Below, piece after piece: positions 34,954 through 43,132 of a stretch of DNA of 64,000 bases. Origin of the DNA: DASQFI01 sp963780895 (GTDB lineage Bacteria > Acidobacteriota > Vicinamibacteria > Vicinamibacterales > SCN-69-37). Both the position numbers and the translations under genes were made by a program. The stretch lies in assembly GCA_963780895.1 (NCBI GenBank), contig CAWAEG010000002.1:558001-622000 (forward strand), given 5' to 3'. The number at the start of each line of letters is the position of its first letter. The stretch's first letter is position 1. The notes under the pieces were generated by a model. The model was not told where the DNA came from, searched no databases, and saw nothing but the letters and a program-made list of their open reading frames with translations.

Positions 34954-35895
34954 ATGCGTTTGACATTCGTGACGACGGTGGCAGCCGCAGGCATCTGGCT
35001 GACGACAGGAATCGTAGGGGCAGGACAAGAATCCCGACCCACGTTTCGCGCCGGCGTCAGTCGTGTCTCATTGAACGTGGTCGTGAGGGATAGCCACGGG
35101 CGGGCGATTCGGAATCTTGTCGGCTCGGATTTTCAGGTCTTCGACCACGGCCGTGCCGTTCAGATCACGGACTTTCGCGCCGGCGAAGAACCCGTCAGCC
35201 TGGCGATTCTCGTCGACACCAGCGGGAGCATGGGTCTCGGCGCGCGGCTGGCCACCGCGAAGCAGGCGTTCGATCTGCTTCTCGCACAATTCCACGCTGG
35301 TGACGAGGGAGCATTGTTCACGTTCGACCGGACGCTGTCCGAAATCGTGCCGTTCTCGTCGGACGCCGCCGACCTGCGGAAAGGATTCGAACGTGTCCAT
35401 CCCTTTGGGTCGACATCCCTGCACGACGCGGTTGCCGCCGCCGCGCGACGCTTAGGCGTGCGGCCCTCGTCGCGTCGCGCGGTGGTGGCGATTACCGACG
35501 GGTTCGACAACAGCAGCCAGCTGAGCGCGGCAGCCGCGTCAGGCGTCGCCAGCTCGAGTGACGTCCCTGTATATGTGCTGGCCGTTGCAAATGCCGCGCT
35601 GCCAATCGATGCCAGCGCACTCGCGCTCGAACCGGTGGAGGGCGGCGGAGTCGCCCGACTCGATGAACTGACCGCGCGCACCGGCGGGGCGTCGTTCGCC
35701 GCAGAAACGCCCGCCGAGACCAGCCTGTCCGTCCGCCAGATCCTGAGCGACCTGCGCGCCGGCTATCTGTTGGCCTTTACGCCGCATGATGTCCCCGGTT
35801 GGCATCAACTGACGGTGCGCGTGTCACGCAAGGACGCTCGGGTGCGAACGCGTGCCGGATTCTGGATGAGCGTGCCAGAGTCGTCCCTGCGCTAA
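34954..35895 (+). CDS. VWFA-domain protein (acidobacterial type), second copy
   Basis: A 313-residue paralogue of the preceding gene: signal peptide (RLTFVTTVAAAGIWLTTGIV), the N-terminal VSLNVVVRDSHGRAIRNL and DFQVFDHGRAVQ segment, then a VWA domain with MIDAS DTSGSM and the strand RRAVVAITDGFDNSSQ. Both copies end with a short beta hairpin ending in RAGFW/RPGYF-like aromatic residues. Overall identity to the first copy is low, so the duplication is old or the two were recruited independently. Its stop is 14 nt before the next gene, so a three-gene unit with the transporter is possible. Confidence 0.88.
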   Translation: MRLTFVTTVAAAGIWLTTGIVGAGQESRPTFRAGVSRVSLNVVVRDSHGRAIRNLVGSDFQVFDHGRAVQITDFRAGEEPVSLAILVDTSGSMGLGARLATAKQAFDLLLAQFHAGDEGALFTFDRTLSEIVPFSSDAADLRKGFERVHPFGSTSLHDAVAAAARRLGVRPSSRRAVVAITDGFDNSSQLSAAAASGVASSSDVPVYVLAVANAALPIDASALALEPVEGGGVARLDELTARTGGASFAAETPAETSLSVRQILSDLRAGYLLAFTPHDVPGWHQLTVRVSRKDARVRTRAGFWMSVPESSLR

Positions 35896-35909
35896 TCTGA
35901 GCGCGTAAC

Positions 35910-37262
35910 ATGGGCGCCATGGACACGCCCCCCCGCGGTATACGCTCCTTCGTCGACATCCGGAAGCGGGAATTCGAGCCCGCGCTCCTCTTCTTCTTTT
36001 TCTGGTTCCTCGTCATCGTCGTGTTCCAGGCGTTGCGTCCGCTCAAGAAGGGCCTGTTCGTCGAGCACCTTGGCGCAGATGTCGAGCTCTACGCCAAGCT
36101 GGCGAACATCCCGGTGGCAATCGTGGCGGTCGTCGTTTTCACCGCGCTCTACAACCGGTTTGGCAGCCGACGGCTGATTCCGACCCTTTGTGCCGGGTTC
36201 ATGGCCGCGCTCCTGGCCTTTGCCGGCGCGCTCGGTGGAGGCGGCGCCCCTGGGCCGTCGCTCAACTGGTCGTTCTATCTGTTCGGTGACGCCTGGTCGA
36301 CTGTCTGGGTCACGACCTTCTGGGCCTACCTGACGGAACTCACCCGCACCGAGCAGTCGAAGCGGCTCTACGGTCTGATTGGAGCCGGCGGGGTGATTGG
36401 CGGGTTGATCGCGAACTTCACCGTCTGGCAGTACATCGAAGATCGCGGGATCGGTATCCTGCTCGTTGGCGCCGCCGTCGTGACAGTCGGGATCGGCCTC
36501 ATCGTGGTTCGCCTCGAGAGGGTTGCCGGCCGGTCCGAGGCGCCGATCGGCCGGCGGGACACCGGCGTGCCTGCCAGCGGGGAGGGCAAGGGTGCGCCGC
36601 CGCCGCAGAACGCGGCTTTCGAGGGGGCTCGGCTCGTGACCGCATCCAGGTACTTGCTGGCGATCGCGATGATCATGTTCCTCTACGAGATCAACTCGCA
36701 GATCCTCGACTATCAATATTCGACCGCGGCGGAGGCGGTCGAAGGGGCGGCCGGAACGCAGGCTTTCTTCAGTCGGATCGGGACGATCGTGGCAGCCGTC
36801 AGCGTCATCACTCAGCTGTTCCTCGTGTCCTTCATTATCCGGCGGTTCGGCATCACGACGGCGCTCCTGGTGCTTCCGGCGGCGATGGCGACGGCGAGCG
36901 GGATCTACTTCATCACGCCGATGCTGACGACGGCCGCGCTGCTGACCATCTCGGATAACGCGTTCAACTATTCGATCAACCAGACGGCGCGTGAAACGCT
37001 CTTCGTTCCCACATCGGAAGATGTCAAGTACAAGGCACGCGCGTTCATCAACATGCTCGTGCAACGGCTCGGCAAGGGCGCGGCGATCCTGATGGCGCTC
37101 GGCTTTGCCGCGATGGCGGATCTTCCGATCCGCTACCTCTCGCTGCTGGCGCTGGTCGTCATCGCGATCTGGGTCGGCTTTGCGTGGTATGCGGGGCGGC
37201 GGTTCGACGCGTTGACGGCCGAAGAGACCGAGTCGCCGAAGCTGGTGACGGCTCGAAAATGA
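35910..37262 (+). CDS. ATP/ADP-translocase-like (NTT/Npt family) or MFS-type transporter
   Basis: A 450-residue membrane protein with about 12 hydrophobic segments (FFFFWFLVIVVFQALRPLKK; GLIGAGGVIGGLIANFTVW; AIMMFLYEINSQ-type helix). The opening EFEPALLFFFFWFLVIVVFQ followed by a charged loop, and the late segment NQTARETLFVPTSEDVKYKA, resemble nucleotide transporters of the NTT/Npt fold, best known from obligate intracellular bacteria and plastids. A soluble Gly/Pro linker lies at about residues 218-236. Non-intracellular bacteria carry relatives whose substrates are unproven, so an import or exchange role for nucleotides is only a family-level guess. Confidence 0.8.
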   Translation: MGAMDTPPRGIRSFVDIRKREFEPALLFFFFWFLVIVVFQALRPLKKGLFVEHLGADVELYAKLANIPVAIVAVVVFTALYNRFGSRRLIPTLCAGFMAALLAFAGALGGGGAPGPSLNWSFYLFGDAWSTVWVTTFWAYLTELTRTEQSKRLYGLIGAGGVIGGLIANFTVWQYIEDRGIGILLVGAAVVTVGIGLIVVRLERVAGRSEAPIGRRDTGVPASGEGKGAPPPQNAAFEGARLVTASRYLLAIAMIMFLYEINSQILDYQYSTAAEAVEGAAGTQAFFSRIGTIVAAVSVITQLFLVSFIIRRFGITTALLVLPAAMATASGIYFITPMLTTAALLTISDNAFNYSINQTARETLFVPTSEDVKYKARAFINMLVQRLGKGAAILMALGFAAMADLPIRYLSLLALVVIAIWVGFAWYAGRRFDALTAEETESPKLVTARK

Positions 37263-37524
37263 CAGCCGCTTGCCGTCCACCTTCGCGGCACAACTCCCGA
37301 GCGGGCCGCCGCTTCGGTGGACAACCTTCGCCTGGCTTGCCAGCCGTAGCGGCGAGCGTAGCGAGCGATTCGCGAAGGTGAGCGTGGGGAGTGGTCCACC
37401 TTCGCGCCTTCGGCGCTACGGTGGACAACCTTCGTATGCGCTCGCCTGACGCGGCTTGCCAACCCACCTTCGCGCTTCGGTGGGCAAGCCGAAGCCGCGA
37501 GCGAAGCGAGCGATTGGCGAAGGT
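37263..37524. repeat. Cluster of palindromic GC-rich repeats beside the tRNA gene
   Basis: The spacer holds several related palindromes: GTCCACCTTCGCG paired with CGGTGGAC at about 37274-37322 and again at about 37393-37427, and CCCACCTTCGCGCTTCGGTGGG at about 37463-37485. A GGCGAGCGTAGCGAGCG unit at about 37350 is the core of the tandem array at 25880-26190. No gene is supported here. The cluster looks like a REP/BIME-type accumulation next to a tRNA, a common insertion neighbourhood. Confidence 0.65.
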
Positions 37525-37611
37525 TGGTGCGGAAGGGGGGACTCGAACCCCCACTGGATTGCTCCAACAAGCTCCTGAGGCTTGCGCGTCTGCCAATTCC
37601 GCCACTTCCGC
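37525..37611 (-). tRNA. tRNA-Leu (CAG)
   Basis: On the minus strand the sequence folds as a class II tRNA: acceptor GCGGAAG/CTTCCGC, anticodon stem CAAGC/GCTTG with loop CTCAGGA (anticodon CAG, Leu), a long variable arm (TTGGAGCAATCCAG) and a T-arm with GGTTCGAGTCC. A genomically encoded CCA end is present (37525-37527). The gene is transcribed opposite to the upstream transporter gene and lies 170 nt from the ExbD gene. Confidence 0.93.
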
Positions 37612-37780
37612 GCGGCAAGAATCTTCAAGTATAGCAGCCGGTTTCGTCTATTTCGCCACGTGCACCTGATCGAGTTCGCTCAATTCGACGCCGAGCTGCC
37701 AGGAGTTTTTGTCGGGATACTCTTCGGCGCCTTGGGCCCTCGGCCTGCGGCGTAGGGGGGCTTGGGTGCCTTCGCTCTTC

Positions 37781-38263
37781 TCAGCTGCCCTTCTTGGTCT
37801 GCGCCTCGCTCTTCATGCCTTCGGTGACGATCCCCACGCGCAGACCGACGCCGATCGCCGCATCGATGATCTGGACCACTTCACCGTAGCGTAGCCCGCC
37901 GTCGGCGTTCACGAAGATGGTCTTGTCCGTCCGCCTTTCGAAGATGGTCCGCAGCGCCTCGGTCAACCCCTGGAGCGTCGTCGGCTGCTTGTTGATCGAC
38001 AACTGGTGGTCGGCCGTGTACTCGACGACGACCTGCGTGTCGTCCGGCGGGGGTTTGTTCAGCGTGTTCACCTCGGGCGGCAGGTTGACGTCCTGGCCGC
38101 GCTGGGTGAGCGGCAGCGCCGCCATGAAGATCACGAGCAGCACGAGCAGCACGTCGATGAGCGGCGTGACGTTCATGTCCGACGACGGCGGCTGCAGCGT
38201 CCGGCTGACCCTGAAGTCGGTCTCGTCACTCTCGTCGTGGTGCTTGTGTTTTTCCTTCAACAT
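37781..38263 (-). CDS. ExbD/TolR-family biopolymer-transport protein
   Basis: A 160-residue inner-membrane protein. A basic N-terminus (KEKHKHHDESDETDF) is followed by MNVTPLIDVLLVLLVIFMAA, the single transmembrane helix with the proton-path Asp of ExbD/TolR (NVTPLIDVLLV). The periplasmic domain ends VQIIDAAIGVGLRVGIVTEG. ATG 38263 is used because the frame upstream encodes nothing family-like. ExbD works with ExbB in a proton-driven motor for TonB or Tol; no ExbB or TonB gene is near, so the partner must be elsewhere. Downstream, the 37612-37780 spacer shows no gene. Confidence 0.88.
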   Translation of the reverse strand: MLKEKHKHHDESDETDFRVSRTLQPPSSDMNVTPLIDVLLVLLVIFMAALPLTQRGQDVNLPPEVNTLNKPPPDDTQVVVEYTADHQLSINKQPTTLQGLTEALRTIFERRTDKTIFVNADGGLRYGEVVQIIDAAIGVGLRVGIVTEGMKSEAQTKKGS

Positions 38264-38405
38264 GAGCCCGGATAAGGATAACTCGCCCAATGAGGCAATG
38301 GGGCAGCGCTGAAGAATGAGGCAATCGGGCAATCTTTCACCCCATTTCAGAGTTTCTTCATGACCTCTACAGGACATTCAGTCTCCATGACCGTAAGTTA
38401 CGGAC

Positions 38406-38831
38406 ATGGCAGCGGGCGCGGACTTTTCGCGAAACAGGATGGTCGGGTGGTCGAGCCTGGCGACCGGTGTCGGAGTCGGGCTCATCATGGGGCTCTGGTC
38501 ATTTGACGGCCCTATCCAGCCGCCAGCCTGGATTGGCGACTACACCGACACCTCGCGGCGCCTCATCCGGCTCGGTCATATCGCCTTCATCGGCCTCGGT
38601 CTGATCGACATCCTCATGGAGCGAGAGCTCACACGATCCGCGCTCGGCCAGGCTGGGCGCGCGGTCGCGTCCTGGTCGATGGTCGTCGGGAACGTCCTGT
38701 TGCCGATGGCCTTGTTCGCCGCAGCGATCTACCGCCCGCTCAAGTACGGCATGGCGCTTCCCGCGTCAGCGGTGTTTCTGGCGCTCATTTTGACCGCTTA
38801 TGGAAGTGGCGTTTCGGAGGTCCGTCGATGA
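38406..38831 (+). CDS. Small integral membrane protein, first gene of a collinear cluster
   Basis: A 141-residue protein with about four hydrophobic segments (SLATGVGVGLIMGLWSF; HIAFIGLGLIDILM; MVVGNVLLPMALFAAAIYRP; ALPASAVFLALILTAYGSG). No family is recognised. Its stop overlaps the ligase start by 4 nt (ATGA), so it belongs with the genes that follow. GTG or ATG starts further in are possible; ATG 38406 keeps the first hydrophobic segment intact. Confidence 0.7.
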   Translation: MAAGADFSRNRMVGWSSLATGVGVGLIMGLWSFDGPIQPPAWIGDYTDTSRRLIRLGHIAFIGLGLIDILMERELTRSALGQAGRAVASWSMVVGNVLLPMALFAAAIYRPLKYGMALPASAVFLALILTAYGSGVSEVRR

Positions 38832-40510
38832 TCCCCAGACTGACGACGCTGTCCGACATCATTCGGCTCGGCGCCGAGCGATTCGAAGATCGAATCGCGC
38901 TGCAGCCGGTCAGCCAGGGCGCGAGGCACCTGGACGTTCATCCCGAAGCGCGCGCCTTCACCTATCGGGAGCTCTGGAATCGCGCGCGGCGCGGAGCCAG
39001 TGCGCTTCGCGGCCGGGGCCTCCAGCCGGGCGATCGAGTGCTGCTCGCCGCGCCATCCTCGCCTGACTGGCTCGTCGCGTTCTTCAGCATTGTCGAAGCC
39101 GAGCTGGTAGCCGTGCCGATCCCGGATGCCATCGGCGCGCCGTTGGTCGCCTCCGTCGCTCATCACACAGGGGCGCGCGTGTGTATCGCCGGTTCGAATC
39201 AGCGGGGGCTCACTGGCGCGCTCGGACACGTGGCCTGCGTCACCATGACGGAGCTCCTGGCCGAAGGCTCTTCCCTGGGCAGACCTGTCGCCGGGCTCGA
39301 AGAGCGATCCCATTCGCCGTCACACGCGGCTGATCGGCTTGCGCTGCTCGCGTTCACCTCCGGAAGCACGTCCCGACCCCGGGCGGTGGAGCATACGCAC
39401 GCCACCATCATCGCCAACCTTCGCGCGCTGTTGGCGGCCCGGCAGAGTCCCGCACCGGAAACGATGTTGTCCATGTTGCCGCCGGCGCATCTCTTCGAGC
39501 TCGTCGTGGGTCAGCTCGCCCCGCTCGTCGTCGGCGGCCGCATTGTCTATGCGGACGCGCTCCTGCCGAACCGGCTCGTCGAGGCGATGCGCGACCACGA
39601 CGTCACCCGCATCCTCGTCGTGCCGGCGCTCCTCGAGGCCATCTGTCGCGACGTCCTGGGCAGCGTGATCGACCGAGGCATCGTCAGGCCGATGTGCCAG
39701 CACGCGAGCGCGGTGAGCATCGCCATGAAGCTGAGGCAGTACACCGCGAGTGAGCGAGATCGGGTCACGCGCGCCGTCCGGACCTGCATCGGGGAAAGCT
39801 TGCTCGCCGTTGGACTCGGTGGTGCGGCGGTCAGCCCAGGCTGGTCCGAAACGCTCGCCCTGCTCGGGATCAGCATGGACGTTGGATACGGGTTGACCGA
39901 AGCGGGGCCGCTCGTCAGCCTCGGCTGGGCGTCCGATTGTCCGTCCGGTTCCGTTGGCCGGCCTCTTCCGGGCGTCGAGGTGCGTATTGACGCGGGCGGA
40001 GAAGTCCTCGTGCACAGCGCAGGCATTATGCGCGGCTACTTCGGGGATGTGGCGGCCACGTCAGCCGCCGTCGGCACCGGCTGGCTGCGAACCGGCGACC
40101 GCGGCCGGGTCGATGCAAGCGGCTACCTGTTCATCGCGGGCCGAATCAAGGAAGTGATGGTGACAACGGCTGGCGACACACTTCACCCAGAGGAAGTCGA
40201 GCCGTACTACGCGAGCAAGGCGTTCGCCGATCACTGCATCGTCCCGTTGCCCGGCCCCGACGGGAATGACACACCCGCGCTCGTTGTCGTGCCGCGCGAT
40301 CCTGATCTCAGCGACGAGCTGCTCGATCGCGAGTTCAGCGATCTCCGCGCGGCCGCCCCCACCCGATACCGCGTGATGGTCATCGTTCGTCGGAACGAAG
40401 CGCTGCCGAGAACGTTGCTCGGGAAGCTCAAGCGCCGCGAGCTTGGAGCATCGGTCGCTGCCGGTTTACTGAAGAACCGGCCGTCCCCGGTCGGACTCAC
40501 ACGAGCGTAG
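38828..40510 (+). CDS. AMP-dependent acyl ligase (fatty-acid/aryl-CoA or acyl-ACP ligase type)
   Basis: A 560-residue ANL-superfamily enzyme with the core motifs in order: P-loop FTSGSTSRPRAVEHTH (about residue 176), aromatic/Gly segment MDVGYGLTEAGP (about 354), and hinge TGDRGRVDASGYLFIAGRIK (about 422). It activates a carboxylic acid with ATP to an acyl-adenylate and transfers it to CoA or a carrier protein. The acyl carrier protein gene begins 2 nt after its stop, which favours direct loading of the ACP. The acid substrate is unknown. Translation is coupled to the upstream membrane protein by a 4-nt overlap. Confidence 0.9.
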   Translation: MIPRLTTLSDIIRLGAERFEDRIALQPVSQGARHLDVHPEARAFTYRELWNRARRGASALRGRGLQPGDRVLLAAPSSPDWLVAFFSIVEAELVAVPIPDAIGAPLVASVAHHTGARVCIAGSNQRGLTGALGHVACVTMTELLAEGSSLGRPVAGLEERSHSPSHAADRLALLAFTSGSTSRPRAVEHTHATIIANLRALLAARQSPAPETMLSMLPPAHLFELVVGQLAPLVVGGRIVYADALLPNRLVEAMRDHDVTRILVVPALLEAICRDVLGSVIDRGIVRPMCQHASAVSIAMKLRQYTASERDRVTRAVRTCIGESLLAVGLGGAAVSPGWSETLALLGISMDVGYGLTEAGPLVSLGWASDCPSGSVGRPLPGVEVRIDAGGEVLVHSAGIMRGYFGDVAATSAAVGTGWLRTGDRGRVDASGYLFIAGRIKEVMVTTAGDTLHPEEVEPYYASKAFADHCIVPLPGPDGNDTPALVVVPRDPDLSDELLDREFSDLRAAAPTRYRVMVIVRRNEALPRTLLGKLKRRELGASVAAGLLKNRPSPVGLTRA

Positions 40511-40512
40511 TC

Positions 40513-40773
40513 ATGACTGCCGTCGAAGCCACCGTTCGCGACGTCATCAGCCGCGTTTCGCGGCAGGACGTCTCGGCCCTCGGATCCGACGACGATCTCG
40601 TCGAGCATCTGGGGATGGACAGCCTGCAGGGTCTGCAGATCCTCGCGGGCGTCGAGAAACGCTGCGAGGTCCGGCTCCCGGACGAGTTGCTGATCACGCT
40701 TCGCACGATTGGGAGGATTGAGCGCGCGGTCGAAAACGTTCGACGTTCGAACTTCGACGTTCGAAGTTCGTGA
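40513..40773 (+). CDS. Acyl carrier protein
   Basis: An 86-residue carrier protein with the phosphopantetheine site EHLGMDSLQGLQIL (Ser37) and the acidic helix-II surface typical of ACPs (SDDDLVEHL). The last dozen residues (VRRSNFDVRSS) are encoded by a palindromic DNA repeat (TTCGACGTTCGAA twice) and look like a recent extension. It sits directly between the acyl ligase and the radical-SAM gene, so it probably carries the acyl or aryl intermediate that those enzymes process. Confidence 0.88.
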   Translation: MTAVEATVRDVISRVSRQDVSALGSDDDLVEHLGMDSLQGLQILAGVEKRCEVRLPDELLITLRTIGRIERAVENVRRSNFDVRSS

Positions 40774-40781
40774 GGATCCCC

Positions 40782-42101
40782 ATGCGTATCGGTCTCATCG
40801 CCATGAGCGGCGTGCGCGTTCGCAACGAGGAGCTGGCCCGTCTCGGGCTGACGCTGCCGCAGTTTGTGAGCCGCGGGAAAGTCATCGCTTCCTTACCGAG
40901 TCTCGGTCTTCTGACGGTCGCGGGACTGACGCCGCCAGAACATGAGGTGGCGTATCGCGAAATCGCCGACCTCAAGGCCGACCACGCCCTCGAGCCTTTC
41001 GATCTCGTCGGCATCTCGTCGTTTACGGCGCAGATCGACGAGGCCTACGCCCTCGCAGACCGGTACCGCGCCGCTGGCGTGACCGTCGTCCTGGGAGGTC
41101 TTCACGTGTCGCTGATGCCGGACGAGGCTGCGCGGCACGCCGACAGCGTGGTGTTGTATGGCGCCGAAGGCATCTGGCCGCAGGTCGTTGAGGACGCGCA
41201 CGCCGGCCGGCTGAAGCCTCGCTATGAGGGCCTGCGGGCCGGGGTGTTCGACGTTCGCTATTACGCCCGCCCGCGGTTCGATCTCCTGGCGGGCCGCCCG
41301 TACAACCGCATCACGGTGCAGACGTCGCGGGGCTGTCCGCTCAACTGCGAGTTCTGCGCCGCGAGCCTGCGCATTACCTCGAGCTACCAGCAGAAGCCGA
41401 TCGACAACGTGGTGTGCGAGATCCGTGCGGCGCGCGAGACGACACGCCAGCCATTCTTCGAGCTGGCCGACGACAACACGTTCGTCAACAAGAAGTGGGG
41501 GAAGGCGCTTGTGCGCGCCATCGCACCGCTCGACATCCGATGGTTCACGGAAACCGACATCTCGATCGCCGACGATGAGGAGCTTCTGGACCTGCTCGCG
41601 GCGAGCGGCTGCCGCCAGCTGTTGATCGGGCTCGAGAGCCCGGACGCCGGCTCGCTCGACGGCATGGACCCGCGCAACTGGAAGAAGACGCGCGCGCCAC
41701 GTTATCTCGAGGCGATCGACCGTATTCAATCGCGTGGCGTTACCGTGAACGGCTGCTTCATCCTCGGCCTCGACAATCACACACCCGATGTGTTCGAGAC
41801 CGTCCGCGATTTCGTGCGGGCCTCCGGCCTTCTCGAAGTCCAGATCACCGTCCAGACGCCCTTTCCGGGCACGCCGCTCTACCACCGCCTCGCCCGCGAA
41901 GGCCGGCTCCTCCAGGAACGCTTCTGGGACCGCTGCACGTTGTTCGACGTCAACTACCGGCCGAAACAGATGTCTGTCGCTGAGCTCGAACAGGGGATGA
42001 GGTTTCTGTTCGCGGAGATCTACAACGAATCGGAATTCCTGCGACGAAAGAGGAAATACATGGAGATTGTCAAGAGCGCTGTCGCTGAAGTACGGGGCTG
42101 A
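40782..42101 (+). CDS. B12-binding-domain radical SAM protein, cluster enzyme
   Basis: A 439-residue enzyme: an N-terminal cobalamin-type domain (VVLGGLHVSLMPDEAARH) and a radical SAM core with RGCPLNCEFC (Cys185, Cys189, Cys192) followed by LLIGLESPD and FILGLDNHT. ATG 40782 has a GAGG site 6 nt upstream and is preferred to the GTG at 40770 that overlaps the ACP stop. Class B radical-SAM methyltransferases and ring-forming enzymes share this layout. Its place right after the ACP suggests a C-methylation or rearrangement of a carrier-bound intermediate; the reaction itself is unknown. Confidence 0.9.
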   Translation: MRIGLIAMSGVRVRNEELARLGLTLPQFVSRGKVIASLPSLGLLTVAGLTPPEHEVAYREIADLKADHALEPFDLVGISSFTAQIDEAYALADRYRAAGVTVVLGGLHVSLMPDEAARHADSVVLYGAEGIWPQVVEDAHAGRLKPRYEGLRAGVFDVRYYARPRFDLLAGRPYNRITVQTSRGCPLNCEFCAASLRITSSYQQKPIDNVVCEIRAARETTRQPFFELADDNTFVNKKWGKALVRAIAPLDIRWFTETDISIADDEELLDLLAASGCRQLLIGLESPDAGSLDGMDPRNWKKTRAPRYLEAIDRIQSRGVTVNGCFILGLDNHTPDVFETVRDFVRASGLLEVQITVQTPFPGTPLYHRLAREGRLLQERFWDRCTLFDVNYRPKQMSVAELEQGMRFLFAEIYNESEFLRRKRKYMEIVKSAVAEVRG

Positions 42102-42160
42102 CGCTGGAGGTACTGGAACTGCCGCTCAAGTACTGGAACTGACGCTGAAGTACCGAGCGC
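42100..42160. repeat. Short tandem repeat TACTGGAACTG-type
   Basis: Immediately after the radical-SAM stop, three diverged units of TACTGGAACTGNCGCTNAAG follow in tandem. The unit CGCTGAAGTA also occurs as the last codons of the gene, so the array may have grown from its 3' end. The remaining spacer to 42211 holds no other feature. Confidence 0.6.
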
Positions 42161-42211
42161 CCTGCCACTTCTGCGGGACGCCCCGTAATCCGATAAATTG
42201 AAAGCATCGTC

Positions 42212-43132
42212 ATGTCCTCGATGGCCTCGGCCGAGACTCAGGCGCGGACGGACCGCGGAAAGACCGTCTTGGGGCTCCGTGAGGCCCTCCTGCGGCTTCG
42301 GAACGCCGATGGCGGCTGGGGCTATTACCCGGGTAAATCGAGCCGCCTCGAGCCGACCTGCTGGGCGCTCCTGGCGCTGGCGCGGGAGGCGCGCGCCCCG
42401 CTCGATATCAGTCCGCTTCAGAAGTGGCCTCGCGACGCGGGCTGGCTCGTGGACGCCACCGGTGCGCCCATCAACTACGCGTTCAACGCGTTCGCCGCGT
42501 TGACGCTGCTGCAGCATCCCGACGGCCTCTCGCTCGCGGCGCCCGTCGCCGCACAGCTCCTGCGCGCGAGGGGCGTGCGACTGGAGCAGGCGACCCAGCT
42601 CCGGCAGGACAACAGCCTGCAGGCCTGGCCGTGGATCGATCAGACGTTCAGTTGGGTCGAGCCGACGTCCTGGTGTCTGCTGCTGCTGAAGAAGCTCAGG
42701 CAGGTTCAGCCGTCCGCATCCAACCCTGAGGCGAACGAGCGCATTGAGGTCGGCGAGCGGATGCTGGTCGATCGCGCGTGCAAGACCGGCGGCTGGAACT
42801 ACGGCGGGTCGAACGTCTACGGCCAGGAGCTCTGGGCGTACGTCCCGACGACGGCGCTCGGCTTGCTCGCGATGCAGGATCGACGTGACGATCCGGTCGT
42901 CACCAGGAGTCTCCACTTTCTCCAGAAGGACATCGGGACCGAGCGCTCCGCGCCGGCGCTCGCGCTTGCTCTGGTGTGCCTGCGCGTCTTCGGCGTGAAC
43001 GCCGAGTCCTTCGAACAGGATCTTCTCACCAGGCTCGATCTCTCGCGGGCGCTGGGCAGCACGGTCGCGCTTTCCAGCAGCCTGTACGCGCTGGCGGGAA
43101 CTCGTCATGGAATGGCCGCGTTCACACTCTGA
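42212..43132 (+). CDS. Alpha-toroid (prenyltransferase/squalene-oxidase repeat) protein
   Basis: A 306-residue protein built of the alpha/alpha-toroid helices found in squalene-hopene cyclases and prenyltransferases. QW-type motifs are visible (LRNADGGWGYYPGK; KTGGWNYGGSNVYGQ), spaced as in the toroid, but the DxDD acid of squalene-hopene cyclases is not seen. At 306 residues it is about half the length of a true cyclase, so it is either a one-domain cyclase-like protein, a prenyl-binding partner or a protein prenyltransferase-like subunit. Its frame overlaps the DUF362 gene by 26 nt. Confidence 0.82.
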   Translation: MSSMASAETQARTDRGKTVLGLREALLRLRNADGGWGYYPGKSSRLEPTCWALLALAREARAPLDISPLQKWPRDAGWLVDATGAPINYAFNAFAALTLLQHPDGLSLAAPVAAQLLRARGVRLEQATQLRQDNSLQAWPWIDQTFSWVEPTSWCLLLLKKLRQVQPSASNPEANERIEVGERMLVDRACKTGGWNYGGSNVYGQELWAYVPTTALGLLAMQDRRDDPVVTRSLHFLQKDIGTERSAPALALALVCLRVFGVNAESFEQDLLTRLDLSRALGSTVALSSSLYALAGTRHGMAAFTL

